64,000 nucleotides of DNA, taken from Corticium candelabrum. Taxonomy: Eukaryota; Porifera; Homoscleromorpha; Homosclerophorida; Plakinidae. The DNA is taken from NCBI RefSeq assembly GCF_963422355.1, contig NC_085098.1, positions 5,185,765-5,249,764 of the forward strand, written 5' to 3'. The notes beneath the pieces are model-generated. The model ran no database searches and had not been told where the DNA came from. It saw nothing but the letters and a program-made list of their open reading frames with translations. Positions 45,805 through 56,854 of the stretch are shown piece after piece (position 1 is the first letter of the stretch; each line of letters begins with the position of its first letter). A program made the position numbers and the translations under genes.

Positions 45805-47998
45805 CTAGTATAGTAAACCTGGTCTATGTGGATGTAGTAGTTAGTGAAAGTCGTATTTTTGATCTCTACATAATGAAGTTGTTCTTAGGTATTTCGACAT
45901 GGTGACAGATCACCAACAGGAACGTATCCCACAGATCCTCATAAAGACTTTCCTTGGCCAAATGGTTTTGGCCAATTGACACAGGTCCTACTGTGTTAAT
46001 GGCAGCTATTCTTGATACCAAATTTTAGTACTGAAAAATTAATCAAGCAATCAATGGCTTATTTGTAGCTGGGAATGGTGCAACAGTATGAGCTAGGAAC
46101 ACACTTGAGGAAACGATATACAACAGAAAATAGTGAAACATATTTGTTTGATGGATCATATTCAAGAAACGAGGTCACAACATTTTCTTTGTTTGATATC
46201 AATTGTTTATTAATGATGTGCTCTGCAGGTTTATGTACGGAGTACTGATGTCGATCGAACACTCATGAGTGCAGAGTGTCAGATGGCGGCATTCTATCAT
46301 CCTAATGGATCACAGGAATACTTATAGACAGGCTTCAGTTGGCTTAATTAATATTTTGTATTGCAACAGGTGTTTCTGAAGAACCTAAAATGGCAGCCAG
46401 TTCCCATCCATACTGTACCAAAGGATGAAGATAATGTATGTGTATTTTAACAGTTTTGTTTTAGTAATACTGTATAGATATTCTGTGTGTTTCAAGGTAC
46501 TGCATGCCTTTACTGCTGACTGCCCAGTCTACAAACAGTTTGAAAACAACTTGATAAATGACCCTGATTGGGTACAGAAAAGAAAAGAAAATCAGGCAAG
46601 TGTTATTGATAACCACATGTTGCTGTAATAAAGGTACAATGCTTGCTACAACAGTAATATAGAAATCTGAAATTTGCATTTACAACCGCTTTTCATGAGT
46701 AATAGATCGTTGATTAGATTCCAGTAGAATTTTATGTGGACTGGTACATGTGTGACTGCAGAAGCTTCATTAGCGGTGACAAATAACAATTACATTGTTT
46801 TGTCTTAAAAATGGTGGCACTGAAGGCTTTGTGTTCAGTATTTGTTAAATGAGCTGTTGCATAAGTACATTTGTTAGACTTCAGAAACCTATTCAGCTGT
46901 AGTGTTTGTCATAGACTTGATTTCGATGTCTTGGTGTGCAACGCTACAGATCCAGTCTCCTTATGATACTTAGTAATCTTTGATGATCACTTAATTAATT
47001 TGCTTCAATTTGTTGTGTAGTGGCTTCTTGATTACTTGAAGAACAAGACAGGTGTGACTCACGAGATGGATCTGCACGAAGCAGGTCACATTGGAGGGAT
47101 ACTGTTTGCTCAAGTGAGTTGTTAATTATAGAACGAGAAGACCATTTTGACTAATACACAGTATCATTTCTGTCTATGAACAGCAACAGCACAACTTGTC
47201 GCTTCCCTCTTGGTTATCACAACAGCAATATGAGACACTGCTCAACATATCTGTATTTAGAAAAATGAAGCGGTTTGAAGGCCTTACAGCACACAGACTC
47301 ACAGCAGGTATGTTTTGTAATTTTATTGACTAACTACTTTACAACGAATTTATTGGATTTTTGCTGGTAGGGATACTGGTAAATGATATTGTGACCAACA
47401 TGCAGAATAAGAAAGAGCAAGGAAACAATCCAAATGAACAAAAGTTGTTTATATATTCAGCTGTAGGTTACCATTGTTTCATATACAATAGAGGTTTTAT
47501 TGAAATGATTGATATGATTCTAGCACGACGACACACTGGTTGCCTTGCTCAGTGCTCTCAATCTGTTTGATGGTGAGAATCCTCCATATGCATCAGTTGT
47601 CATGATCGAGCTCTACTCTGAGTTAGGGTTTGTTGCTATTTGTATATGAAAATATAGCAAAGTAGGTCTAGACTGTAATTTGATTGCAGACAGTACACGG
47701 TCAAAATCTATTATCACAAAGGACCAAAAGCAGATTCAGTTGTAGCACCTCCACTGCTGCCCTTGCCCGGATGTGATTCATCATGTCCTCTCAATACATT
47801 CGGACGGTAATGTTATGCTTGCCGCTTCGATTTCTAGTTTAGATATTTAAATGTTGTCTGTCTAGACTGTTAACTTCAGTTCTCATTAATGAGACAGAGT
47901 GGAAAAAAGAATGCCAGTTGACAAGTTCAAGTCAGCCAGTCAGCATAACCATTGCACTGTTTTGGCTATTTCAGCTGCTGAGGTTGCTGTTGCTCTAA
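45805..47998 (+). CDS. histidine acid phosphatase (lysosomal/prostatic type), apparently intact
   Basis: Exons: 45805-45833, 45889-45984, 46069-46173, 46229-46315, 46370-46435, 46497-46595, 47021-47113, 47184-47307, 47371-47462, 47524-47627, 47690-47806, 47866-47998, giving 381 open codons including the stop. Active-site motif FRHGDRSP, then [45 protein letters not shown] and the [15 protein letters not shown] catalytic block match branch-2 histidine phosphatases such as ACP2 and ACPP, which hydrolyse phosphomonoesters in lysosomes or outside the cell. A hydrophobic C-terminus (ITIALFWLF then LLRLLLL) suggests a membrane anchor. The first exon with the signal peptide was not located. Two odd introns: 46316-46369 begins with GA, and the one after 46595 begins with GC. 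It is tail to tail with tyrosinase copy 5. Confidence 0.87.
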
Positions 47999-48886
47999 TT
48001 TACGCCAACATGAATGTTGCACAGTTTGAAAATCACACAAGCACTTCAGTCACTACAGTTGGATCATCTGTCACATGTAGCTGAATTGATGTCAAGGAAG
48101 GTAGGCAAGTTGCAAATGTCTATTCAGACATGTTGCCATATTAGGTGGCTAGCAATGTTTTTAGATCAGCGTATTTTGCTGAACACTTGATCAATTATAG
48201 CAGCTCAATATATAGCAGCTCAATAATGGTAGTGACAAACTGCTAAACATGAAGTGACTCTGTCACAGTTTCTGGCCTATCTAACTACAACATCTTAGTT
48301 GTAATAGATAGCTCAACGTTAATTGAGTCGGAATAGATATGGTATCTCAACTTGAAAAGATAACGACAATACCGCATTTTCTTGTAGAGAGAATGCAGGA
48401 GGATGATCCAATCCAACTGCTTGTTAAGTGTTTTACTATGTGGTACACACAAATTCAAGAAATCGTGTAGTGCCTTACAAATATAGGTAAGCATTGTTGT
48501 GTATGTTGCTTTGATGCATTGAGGTCCAGTACATGTCTCTTACTACATGTGTTAGTTATAATTGTACTTTATTGAAAACTTGTGGAGCACATAACAAACT
48601 ACTGAATGATTACTTAGTGTTACTAGGTAGTGTTACTAAGTATTTTTCATCTTGAGTCATTTTCTTTGATATTGTATTATGATTATTATCTAAATCAATA
48701 TTGTAATAGAACTTGCACGTAGGCTTGATAGACAGACAGACATACACACACCAGAATTTATTTGTGTAATAATGGACTCTAGTTAACATGAACTTACTAA
48801 TAGAAATCATGACAATTGACTAATCATTTAACTGTCACTACTGTGTTTAACATTGATTCAAAATGAAGGGTTTCATGTTCAAAAGT
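47999..48886. other. intergenic between two converging genes
   Basis: Holds the 3' UTRs of the phosphatase (plus) and of tyrosinase copy 5 (minus). Nothing else was recognised. The 3' UTR of copy 5 does not resemble that of the other copies. Confidence 0.4.
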
Positions 48887-51800
48887 CTATTGCAGTGAGA
48901 ATTTTTGACGGGTACCAGGAAAGCCTACCAGTACTGGAACTGTTGCATCTGTTGCTACTGCAAAGATTGGAGTTTTGATGACAGGTGATGTGTAGCAACG
49001 AACTGATGCATCTCTGTTGTGAGAGCAACTTGTTTGCCCAAACCCACTGTGTTTGCAGTCTGTGATAGCTCGTTCATTGCCATAGCAGCTCATTCTGTCA
49101 AGCCAGACTGGACCACGGCCTCGACCATAGCGCGCACGGCTATATGCTGTACCTCCATAGTTGTACCCCAGCTGCCTGCACACGACTCGAGCATCATTGG
49201 TGTCCCAATACGTGTCACACACTGTGCCCCACACACCTCGGTTGAATACCTCCACTCGACCTTCATATTGATTGCGACCAACAATACGGATTGCTAACAA
49301 GTGAGAGACAATTCGATAAATGTGGAATTTTAAACGCTTTTCAGAAATATATTACGTTTTTGACAGCTGATGTACAGATTGTCAGTGCTTCTTGCACAAG
49401 TAGATGCTCCCCACTGAACACCCTGGTTGCAGTCAGTTTGCTTGTTTGTGCTGCTGAGGCAACGAGCACTGGTTTGAGGCCCACTTGCAGTCTTTCTTGC
49501 AAAAAATCGGTTAAAAACAGGATATGTAGGGCCAAACCCAGCTTGTTGGCAGGCATCTGTTCGCTGTCTGTTACCCCAGACCGATCCGCCACAGACAGGA
49601 CCCCATCGTTTAGTTGAACTGTCATACACTTGTAGGTAGCCATTGGGGCTGGTTGTTGGTGAACCATTTCTAGTAAACCGAACACCTTAACGAAGACAAT
49701 AGTTGAGTGAGTGATCAAAATCATTAGAAGCAATATTAATTATTGTCGTGTATGCCAACCTGGATTGCACTTGACTCCAGCATATCGGTAACTGGGGCAA
49801 TATCCACCTCGGTATGTTGTTCCAACATTATACCGAGAACAATCTTGAATGTATCGTTCCTTGCCTGTACATCCTATTTTGCTGATAACGTACGGTTTCT
49901 TGTTGTAGCCCCATCGGTTTCCTGAAGTTGCTTGCCCAGTGGAATATCCCAGTTGGCCACACACAACGTTGGCTTCAACATTATCCCAACCATCTGAACA
50001 GACTGCGTGGTAGTGACCGTTAACTAAGATTTCCACTCGACCTTCATATTGGTTAGGACCGTTTACAAGACGAATACCTAAAAATCAGTCAATGAATTGT
50101 TATATTCACATCACGTGTCTATCTGACTTACCAGGCTGGAGAATTTAAGTGAAGGGAGAACAGAAGAGCACATGAAAGGAAAGGAAATTATAGGTCGTGA
50201 GAGTTAATTAAGACAAGGGCAGATACACTTACCACTATTCCGCGACGAATACATAGATCTTGTTGGCTCGGTGTCAGTCTATCGCTTTCAAACCAACATT
50301 GAGTGTCGAAGTCCCATTGGGCAACTTGTAACTGCGTTGGACGTTTACTGGCAATCATTGCTCTGACTGTGGAGACAGATAGCTTGGCTGCTGGAACGTC
50401 ATATGTTGCATTAGCGCTTCTCTTCTTGCGTCCAAACGTCGGCCCACTAGATTGGTCATACGTGTAACCCAAGTCTCCAACCTTGAGAACATTTTTTGGT
50501 TGTCTCCATGCCAAATCCTTTAACAGGTCGGGTCCCAAAGGATAAGCAGCAGTCAAGAAACTCATCACACTATTAAGTGTGTAGACAACACCAGGAGTGC
50601 CGTCAGCTGGATAGTTACTTTCATCATCCCCGTACACTTCTTGCCAGTCGTACCACAGTTTGTCGATAAAACAGTGATGCTATACAAGAGCACGAGACAC
50701 GCATGTGTCACTATGAATTATTTGGATAGAACAAGAACTTGTGACTCACCAAATAGAAGAGAGGATCACGTGGTGATTCACCCGAAGCCATGTCGGAAGG
50801 GAATCCAAATCGATTGTGCAAAGTGTTGTGTCGGACTCCACCAGATTCTGTCTGCTGACGGAAGTTATCGTAGATTGGATTGCTCGTGCGGTCATTGTTC
50901 AATTGTGCTTGTGATGCCTGTTGCGTTCCGGGCACGGGATTGAAGACATTCCGTACGATACATTCGGATGGATCGGGATGCCACAACGCTTGACTAAAGT
51001 GTCCGCTATTGACACAATCGTTGGGGCCGGCTCCGTTGTTGAGAGAACCGCTGCCCAAGTGAGCCCAAATGGCCGACGTTGCAACATGTTCCCCTGACCA
51101 ATCCCAGTATGGGAGACGAAGTGAGACGTCGTTTTGAGCGATTTGTAAAGCGTGCTCCAACATACTGAGGAAAGAACGATGCCAAGGGAGGAAACCTGCA
51201 CCACTGGATACAAGAAGTGTGCGTTAGTATGTGTTTCTATTTGTGAGAGTATTCATCACTATGGAACACGTATACCTGTGGGCCGAGGTTGGTATGGTAA
51301 AAACTTGATTGTGGAGTGCTGCAAGGTCGTTGATGACACCATTTTGCTTAATGGTTTTGAATGCGGCCACAATAGAATTCCAATCTTCCGGTCGATGAGT
51401 CGCTAAGTCAATCACATTACATCTCGGTTCTGCAACAGACAGAGTGGTATGACGTCACGTGATATCGATGTAGCTTGACTACCATTAATTAAGGCAGCGG
51501 GAATGATTATGCGACTTACTTGCGCCAAATTGAGCAGCGATGTCGTCCATGTCGTCAAAATCATCTACTACAAACTTGTGATCGACGTCAGGATCTGAAG
51601 CGATGGCATTCAGCTCGTTCTGACTGTTCGTGGAACCAAAATTAGCCACGCCCATCGCAAAAACCTTAGCACCGTCTGTGTTTCGTAGAACGTCCGCTTT
51701 TGGGCCGGGAGCTCCACCTTGATTCGATTTTCCGTCGGTGAGCACGAAAACAACTCTGGTCGCATCCGATCTCGCTCCTCTGGAGGCGTCATTGTATAGA

Positions 51801-52330
51801 GAATGTGCTTCGTCTAAAGCACCAGCAGTATTAGTAGCCCACCCGTGCACGTAGACAATACCATTGACTGCATTCTTCAGATCAACGCGAGGAGTCGCCG
51901 ATCCCAAGTAGTCGTTGAAGTCGAACTCGACCGTAATCTGGGACGACGCAGCAAAGCTGATGATTGCGATTCGGATCGACTTGGTGCATGTGACCGTTAA
52001 GACGTGGTCTATCATCAGACTGACAAAGTTTTTTTGCTTAACGAAGTTGGCACTGCCGATGCTACCGGAGTTGTCCATGACAAATAGGAGATCAATCTTG
52101 TTGGGATCCGGAGTTGAACGAGCTCCTCCTAGGACAGGCCTGCCTCTAAAGCCTGGAAGCACGGCAGGGGCAGCAGCTCCACTCTGCGTTCCAGAAAATA
52201 TCGAGAAAAAGTTTTGATTCAACGTTTTAGCATTATAGCTAACAGAAGCGGCGGTGACCATAAGTTGCATATGTACAGCAACGAGAACACAAGCTGCCAA
52301 CAGAAGCGAGAGCCTTCTACTCGCACCCAT
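48887..52330 (-). CDS. VWA-tyrosinase-SRCR(3) secreted protein, copy 5
   Basis: Minus-strand exons in transcript order: 52330-51520, 51429-51276, 51203-50750, 50679-50233, 50135-50132 (micro-exon), 50077-49760, 49685-49356, 49293-48887, giving 974 codons plus stop. The signal peptide is MGASRRLSLLLAACVLVAV. The stretch before the VWA domain differs from the other copies by an Ala/Gly/Pro-rich insertion. The linker after the tyrosinase domain is shorter but keeps RKKR. The copper ligands (FLPWHR, RHNTLHNRFG, FYLHH) and MIDAS are complete. SRCR3 is almost identical to that of copy 2. The tail (SPVIKTPIFAVATDATVPVL) is unlike all the others. This is the most diverged full copy, with a clean TATA box. 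Confidence 0.92.
50132..50135 (-). other. 4-nt micro-exon CCTG, copy 5
   Basis: On the minus strand, tccag|CCTG|gtaagt. The donor is of the copy 1 type (gtaagt), while copies 2-4 have gtgagt. Confidence 0.9.
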
Positions 52331-52374
52331 GCCGGCTTGATCTGAACTGCAATGAATAGAGACTTGCAGCGGTA

Positions 52375-52382
52375 CTTTTATA
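52375..52382 (-). promoter_or_regulatory. TATA box of tyrosinase copy 5
   Basis: TATAAAAG on the minus strand, 45 bases upstream of the ATG at 52330. It is at the same place as the TATA box of copy 1. Confidence 0.6.
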
Positions 52383-53670
52383 GCCGAAATTCAATATTCT
52401 GGAAGTGATACCAATTTAGTAACTTGATTTATGAAGTTAGTTGCCGACGTGATTTGTGTTACAATGCTTCGTATGTATAGCATGATCCGGAAGACATTCC
52501 TGTGTGTCTGAGTCGATGCGTGTCTGAGGCAGAAAAGATCGAAAATAGAAAGTTGACTTCCTACACTTTGGTTTTGATGCAAATATAGCTGTGGTAGAAT
52601 TAGTGGAAGATTGACTTACTGCACAGCAGAGAGAGACGCTTTGGTGCTCAGTTAGTGCATAGTGCCCTATTGTTATCATACCGTCACTTCATTGTATACC
52701 AACTGAGGGTTTTGGTTACCCAGTTACGACATTTTTGCAAGGATCCTCGTGGAGGCAGTTTTCTAGAGTCTTTTGTTTTACTGTTGCTTTTGTTACCTCT
52801 AGCTAATGTCTAGTTGCTCACCAATGCATGACATCAGAGTATGAATATAGCTGTAACAATTAAACATAATTAGTTAATTAATTAGGTCGAGTGTTGATGT
52901 AACTTTATAAACGGACGGTTTAAATACAGATCGGTGCACTAAATTAGTATAGATCACATATGTCGCTGCGTCTGTTTGTTTACATGGAGTTAAATAGTAA
53001 CTTTTTGTGGGAGGTAATATTGGAGGCATGATACTTGAAACGGATCAGCGGTAGAGTTAGATGTCACAGGAAGTTTGTTAACATCTCTAACCGAATTTGC
53101 AACTGACGGCATTATTTGTTACTATCGATACGCAGCCTGAAGTGGCAACTTACACGGACCTCTAATCCGTACAATCTGTACCTCTGTAGACGAAGATGAA
53201 GACAATTATCTGGTTTGTCTACTAGAAGGGCAGACACTTGTAGATACAGCGGAAGGTATCTATAGAAATAAAAAGGATGATCAACCTGTGGATGATGAGA
53301 TGTATAGATCTGGTAGATACGTTGGTTACCTCGTGGAGTGAACGCAGACAGTCACCTGAGGCCGCAAATTGGCTTTTGGCTGCATTTCTAGTTCACGGTT
53401 GTGTTACCGTGTGCGTTGTTCCACAGAGGAAACAGGTCATGGGAGAGGATATAATTCTGCTTTAGTCCGGTACACGCTGCTGTTGCACTTCCTTGATAGT
53501 CAACATAGTGGTCATAGGATGGTTTTGTCTGTTTCCGAGTCAAGACGCACCTCAGTCTAGACTACTCTAAAAAGGTCAAAGTTTGTACTTGGACAAATGC
53601 ATCCAAGGCCACACCGGTCTTACGTGACTTCTGATGCAAACAGCCAACGGACTACTGTACCAAGCGGTTA
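52383..53670. other. no gene recognised
   Basis: Upstream flank of copy 5. It does not align with the 5' flank of copies 2 and 3. Short open frames (53277-53465, 53369-53560) show no domain that I recognise. Confidence 0.3.
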
Positions 53671-53673
53671 TAG

Positions 53674-54180
53674 TGGCGGATTTAGATGGGGGACATTGGG
53701 GGGCACGTGCCCCTTTACGAGAGCCAATTTTGTAGGCGCGTTCTTACGATCTTGATCGACGTCGTGCATCTGCAGGACGATGATTACACTGTAATTGTCT
53801 TCTAGGAATTACTGTAGAATTTTCAAATTTGTATTGAGAAGTACCGTAGCATGCGTCTAGGGTGTGGCTATTTAACCTGATCCGGGAGCTTGCGCTAGAG
53901 TCACAAGTGATGCGTCGTGGATCAATGCGTCAATCGATGCGTCAGTAGATCATGCGTCAGTAGATCATACGTCACAAGCTGCGTCAGAGGATTATCATGT
54001 GACCTATCATATGACGAAGCTTGTCCCTCCCATGACGAAGCATGTATCCCTCCCGCTCGTGTCTGGATTGTACCGCCTCTTCTCAATATGTTGCAGCACT
54101 TGTATGTCCCTCCCATGATGAAGTATGTGCCTTCCATGACAAAACATGTGCCCCGTACAAGAAAAATACTGGATCCGCCA
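53674..54180. mobile_element. probable hAT-like MITE
   Basis: The left end TGGCGGATTTAGATGGGGGA and the inverted right end TGGCGGATCCAGTATTTTTC are imperfect inverted repeats of the same type as the element at 22690. A GGGGGGCACGTGCCCC stretch lies near the left end. No clear target duplication was seen. The interior has short direct repeats (GCGTCAGTAGATCAT twice, about 53938-53970). Confidence 0.45.
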
Positions 54181-54594
54181 CAGAACTTAGCTAGTAAACC
54201 TGATGTAAATTTTAGTCAAGCGTTCTGGTTCTGCTTAGTTAGTCCATGTACAATACAGGCTGAGTGTAGGCCAGAAAGTCTAAGTAGGGAACTTTTTTAC
54301 TGCTAATTTATTGTTTTTATAGTCTTATCTTCCAACCATGCTACAATACTAAATTCAATTACTAGTAGATTTTGTTCAAGCAGCTCATGTAGATGTTGTC
54401 TTGAAGTTGGGAGAACAACATGTGATTATGTTGTCAACAAGAGCTGGAACAGTCATGTGACAAGTTGAATTTCCGTGTATCAAAATATTCTGCTATATTG
54501 AATAATTGTGGTAAAAATATAAGTTTTCCAGTTACAGCACTCAACCACATATGAATGTGTCCCAGAATTTAATTCTAACAAGTTGAACATTATG
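54181..54594. other. 3' flank of the bZIP gene
   Basis: AT-rich, probably including the bZIP 3' UTR. No other feature was recognised. Confidence 0.3.
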
Positions 54595-55646
54595 TTATTG
54601 TACCACTTCTGACACAAATGTAAGCAAAGGTGATGAGGAACTACTACTGTTCATAATAGTGTCCTCATCTGACTCTCCTCGTCTCTCAGTGATCTGAAGT
54701 TGACAGGAACTTTCTAATTCCTCTTCCATTTTCTCTTGAGCAATCAGTTCCACTTGGGACCTTATTGCTTCCAATTGCTCAGCATTCAACACACAGTCGT
54801 GAGATTGGAGGACTTCTTGTAATTGTTCAATCTGCACTGTCAGTTCCTTCACTTCATCTTTCAGTTCCACATTCATTTTCTCCGTTATTTCATAATCCTA
54901 ATTAAACAAGTCATTTACCTAATGTGACAGATCCTCACAATCCATTAGCTCTCACCTCCTTGAGATTTCTAGAAAATTCTCGTCGCTTATTTCTACACTT
55001 GGCTGCAGCAACTTTGTTTTTCTCTCGTCTGATACGTTTTCGTGCATCCTCCTGTGGCGTCATCTAAACAGAATAATAAAGACGAGATGAATCCTAGAAT
55101 TTTTGTGTAGTCAAGATGAGTCAGCACACTCACCTGGTTCATCCTCAATCTCTTCGACTCTGCTCTCATCAACTGCATCGTTTCCAAATGAGGCATCAGA
55201 CCGTTTCGAATCAACTCCTGATGCTCCAGTCCAACAGAAAGATTGTGTAAACTTTGCTCGTTTGGCTGCTGACCGTAGTCAGTGCTTGCTCCCTGCCACC
55301 CTAAACGATCTTGAAGAGCCAGCATATCACAGTTCACTTCATTGGCCGCCGGTTGAGACGTCCCCATAGAGACAAGAGGACTCTACACACACAAATGAGA
55401 TGGTCAAACATCTGATAGCGCGTAGCAACAAACAATACAACCAACCTGATAGGATGGGTAGCCTGTAGTCACGGGGTTAGTCGCCAATCGGTTTCCATTG
55501 TTACTCTCGAACATCAGCGGTTGCTGGCTGACGTACGTATAGGTATTCAGCGGCTGCTGCAGTGCACACGACGACTGTTGAACGGCTCTTGCGTAGTCGT
55601 GCAAGCAGCTGAAGTACATTCCGTTTGGAGGCCCAGAGTAGTCCAT
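54595..55646 (-). CDS. bZIP transcription factor, ATF3/JDP2/FOS-like (AP-1 superfamily)
   Basis: Exons in transcript order: 55646-55446, 55382-55134, 55063-54956, 54897-54595, giving 286 codons plus stop with phase-0 junctions. The third exon holds the basic region (RKRIRREKNKVAAAKCRNKR), with the N-x2-A-A-x-K-C-R DNA-contact pattern of FOS/ATF3/JDP2. The fourth begins the leucine zipper, with heptad leucines at VELKDE, KELTVQ and EQLQEV and the closing histidine of LQSHDC, which is characteristic of FOS/ATF3 rather than JUN. The N-terminal 150 residues are Gln/Ser/Tyr-rich, as in an activation domain, and the C-terminus is acidic with a serine run. It would bind TGACTCA or TGACGTCA sites as a dimer, probably in stress or immune responses. 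Confidence 0.9.
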
Positions 55647-55770
55647 CAGACGTGAAGTCGGTATCGCAGATACACGAGTGTAGAGTGATCGGTAAGAGGT
55701 CGCTCTTCATGGTCTGACGGTTCTGTCCGTGTAGTTTTGTACATTCACTGGCAGAGGTGACACCGTATAT

Positions 55771-55792
55771 TACGTGCGTCATCATACGTCAC
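55771..55792 (-). promoter_or_regulatory. cluster of CRE/ATF-like half sites upstream of the bZIP gene
   Basis: Within 22 bases the minus strand reads GTGACGTATGATGACGCACG, holding TGACGTAT and TGACGCAC, each one or two bases from the CRE/ATF consensus TGACGTCA. The cluster lies 125-146 bases upstream of the ATG, where a promoter is expected. ATF3- and FOS-type genes are known to be autoregulated through such sites. Confidence 0.45.
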
Positions 55793-55799
55793 TAACGAC

Positions 55800-56700
55800 C
55801 TTCCCGTTCTGGTTACAATTACATCCCCGCCCCCCAGATGTTGGATATTGCAGCGGATCGACACATTGAATGTTGGATACGTACTGTTCTTGATTGTAAT
55901 AATTACTTTAATGATTTCTTTTCTTTTTGCAATGTATCGAGCTCGAATGTTCGCTACTCCATCGCCAAATTGCGTGGAAACGAAGTCACGTGCGTAGGTG
56001 TGACAACGACTGCGCAGCGGGTTTGTTCCAGTTGCAATGGTCAGAGTCACAACGGTCAGAGGTTGCACTGTACGTAGGTCTGGTCTACCGCCATCGACCA
56101 GTGTTGATTCGCTTGAGGTCGCCCAATCTACAGTGTAGCCATGCAACTTGCGTGACAACTAGACTCGAAGCAGTTGGACTCGGGGGACTGCAAATGTCGG
56201 ACGCTCAAAATTCGGTAGGTGTCCTGCTAGTGTTGCTGTTTTCCGATTTTCCTACAATGTACGTCACACGCCGGTGAACCATGCGGTCTGGTCCGGTCGG
56301 GAAAGATCTAGAGACTGCGAACTTTGGCCATTGGCTATTGATTTACAACGCATCCTGAGTGCACATGTACACTACCCTACCGGTCTGAGCCTTGCGAGCC
56401 TTGACCTCTAGGTCGTAATGATGACCTCTGCTATCTTCGCGCAGTTTGTATGTACAAATTGTTAGCGTAGCTGGGAGTCAGTAGTTTTGTCAAAACAGAA
56501 TTGGCAATGACAAGCCCTTGACTCTACCGGGTGGTTTGCTAGACATGGGTGGTCCGCTTGATGTTGCTAATCAACTGGGTAGACAAATTCTGCTTAACAT
56601 AGGCTCCTCCCATAAGAGGATGAATAAATTTACAATAATACTTATTACAAATTATGTTGCTGTATAATATAAGTTTGATTGATACAAGATTAGTTAATCA
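55800..56700. other. no gene recognised
   Basis: Upstream flank of the bZIP gene and downstream flank of the TPR gene. Open frames here have no recognisable domain. Confidence 0.3.
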
Positions 56701-56705
56701 AACTA

Positions 56706-56710
<5 letters not shown>

Positions 56711-56748
<38 letters not shown>
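56711..56748. repeat. (TA)n microsatellite
   Basis: TA tract in the 3' flank of the TPR-like gene. Confidence 0.95.
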
Positions 56749-56752
<4 letters not shown>

Positions 56753-56854
56753 AAAAAGGAAATAAATTTAATCGAGATAAGAAGGTTTTGGTCTAACTGG
56801 TGACTTGACTGGTATTGTACCTTGATTATAATCCAGAGAATACATGGCGTTTCA

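Noticed and set aside
46059-46262. 67-residue minus-strand frame, also at 26506-26709
   Set aside because: Antisense of phosphatase exons; no independent features.
53917-54306. 129-residue plus-strand frame rich in Cys, Ser and His
   Set aside because: Lies inside the probable hAT-like MITE and is made of short direct repeats.
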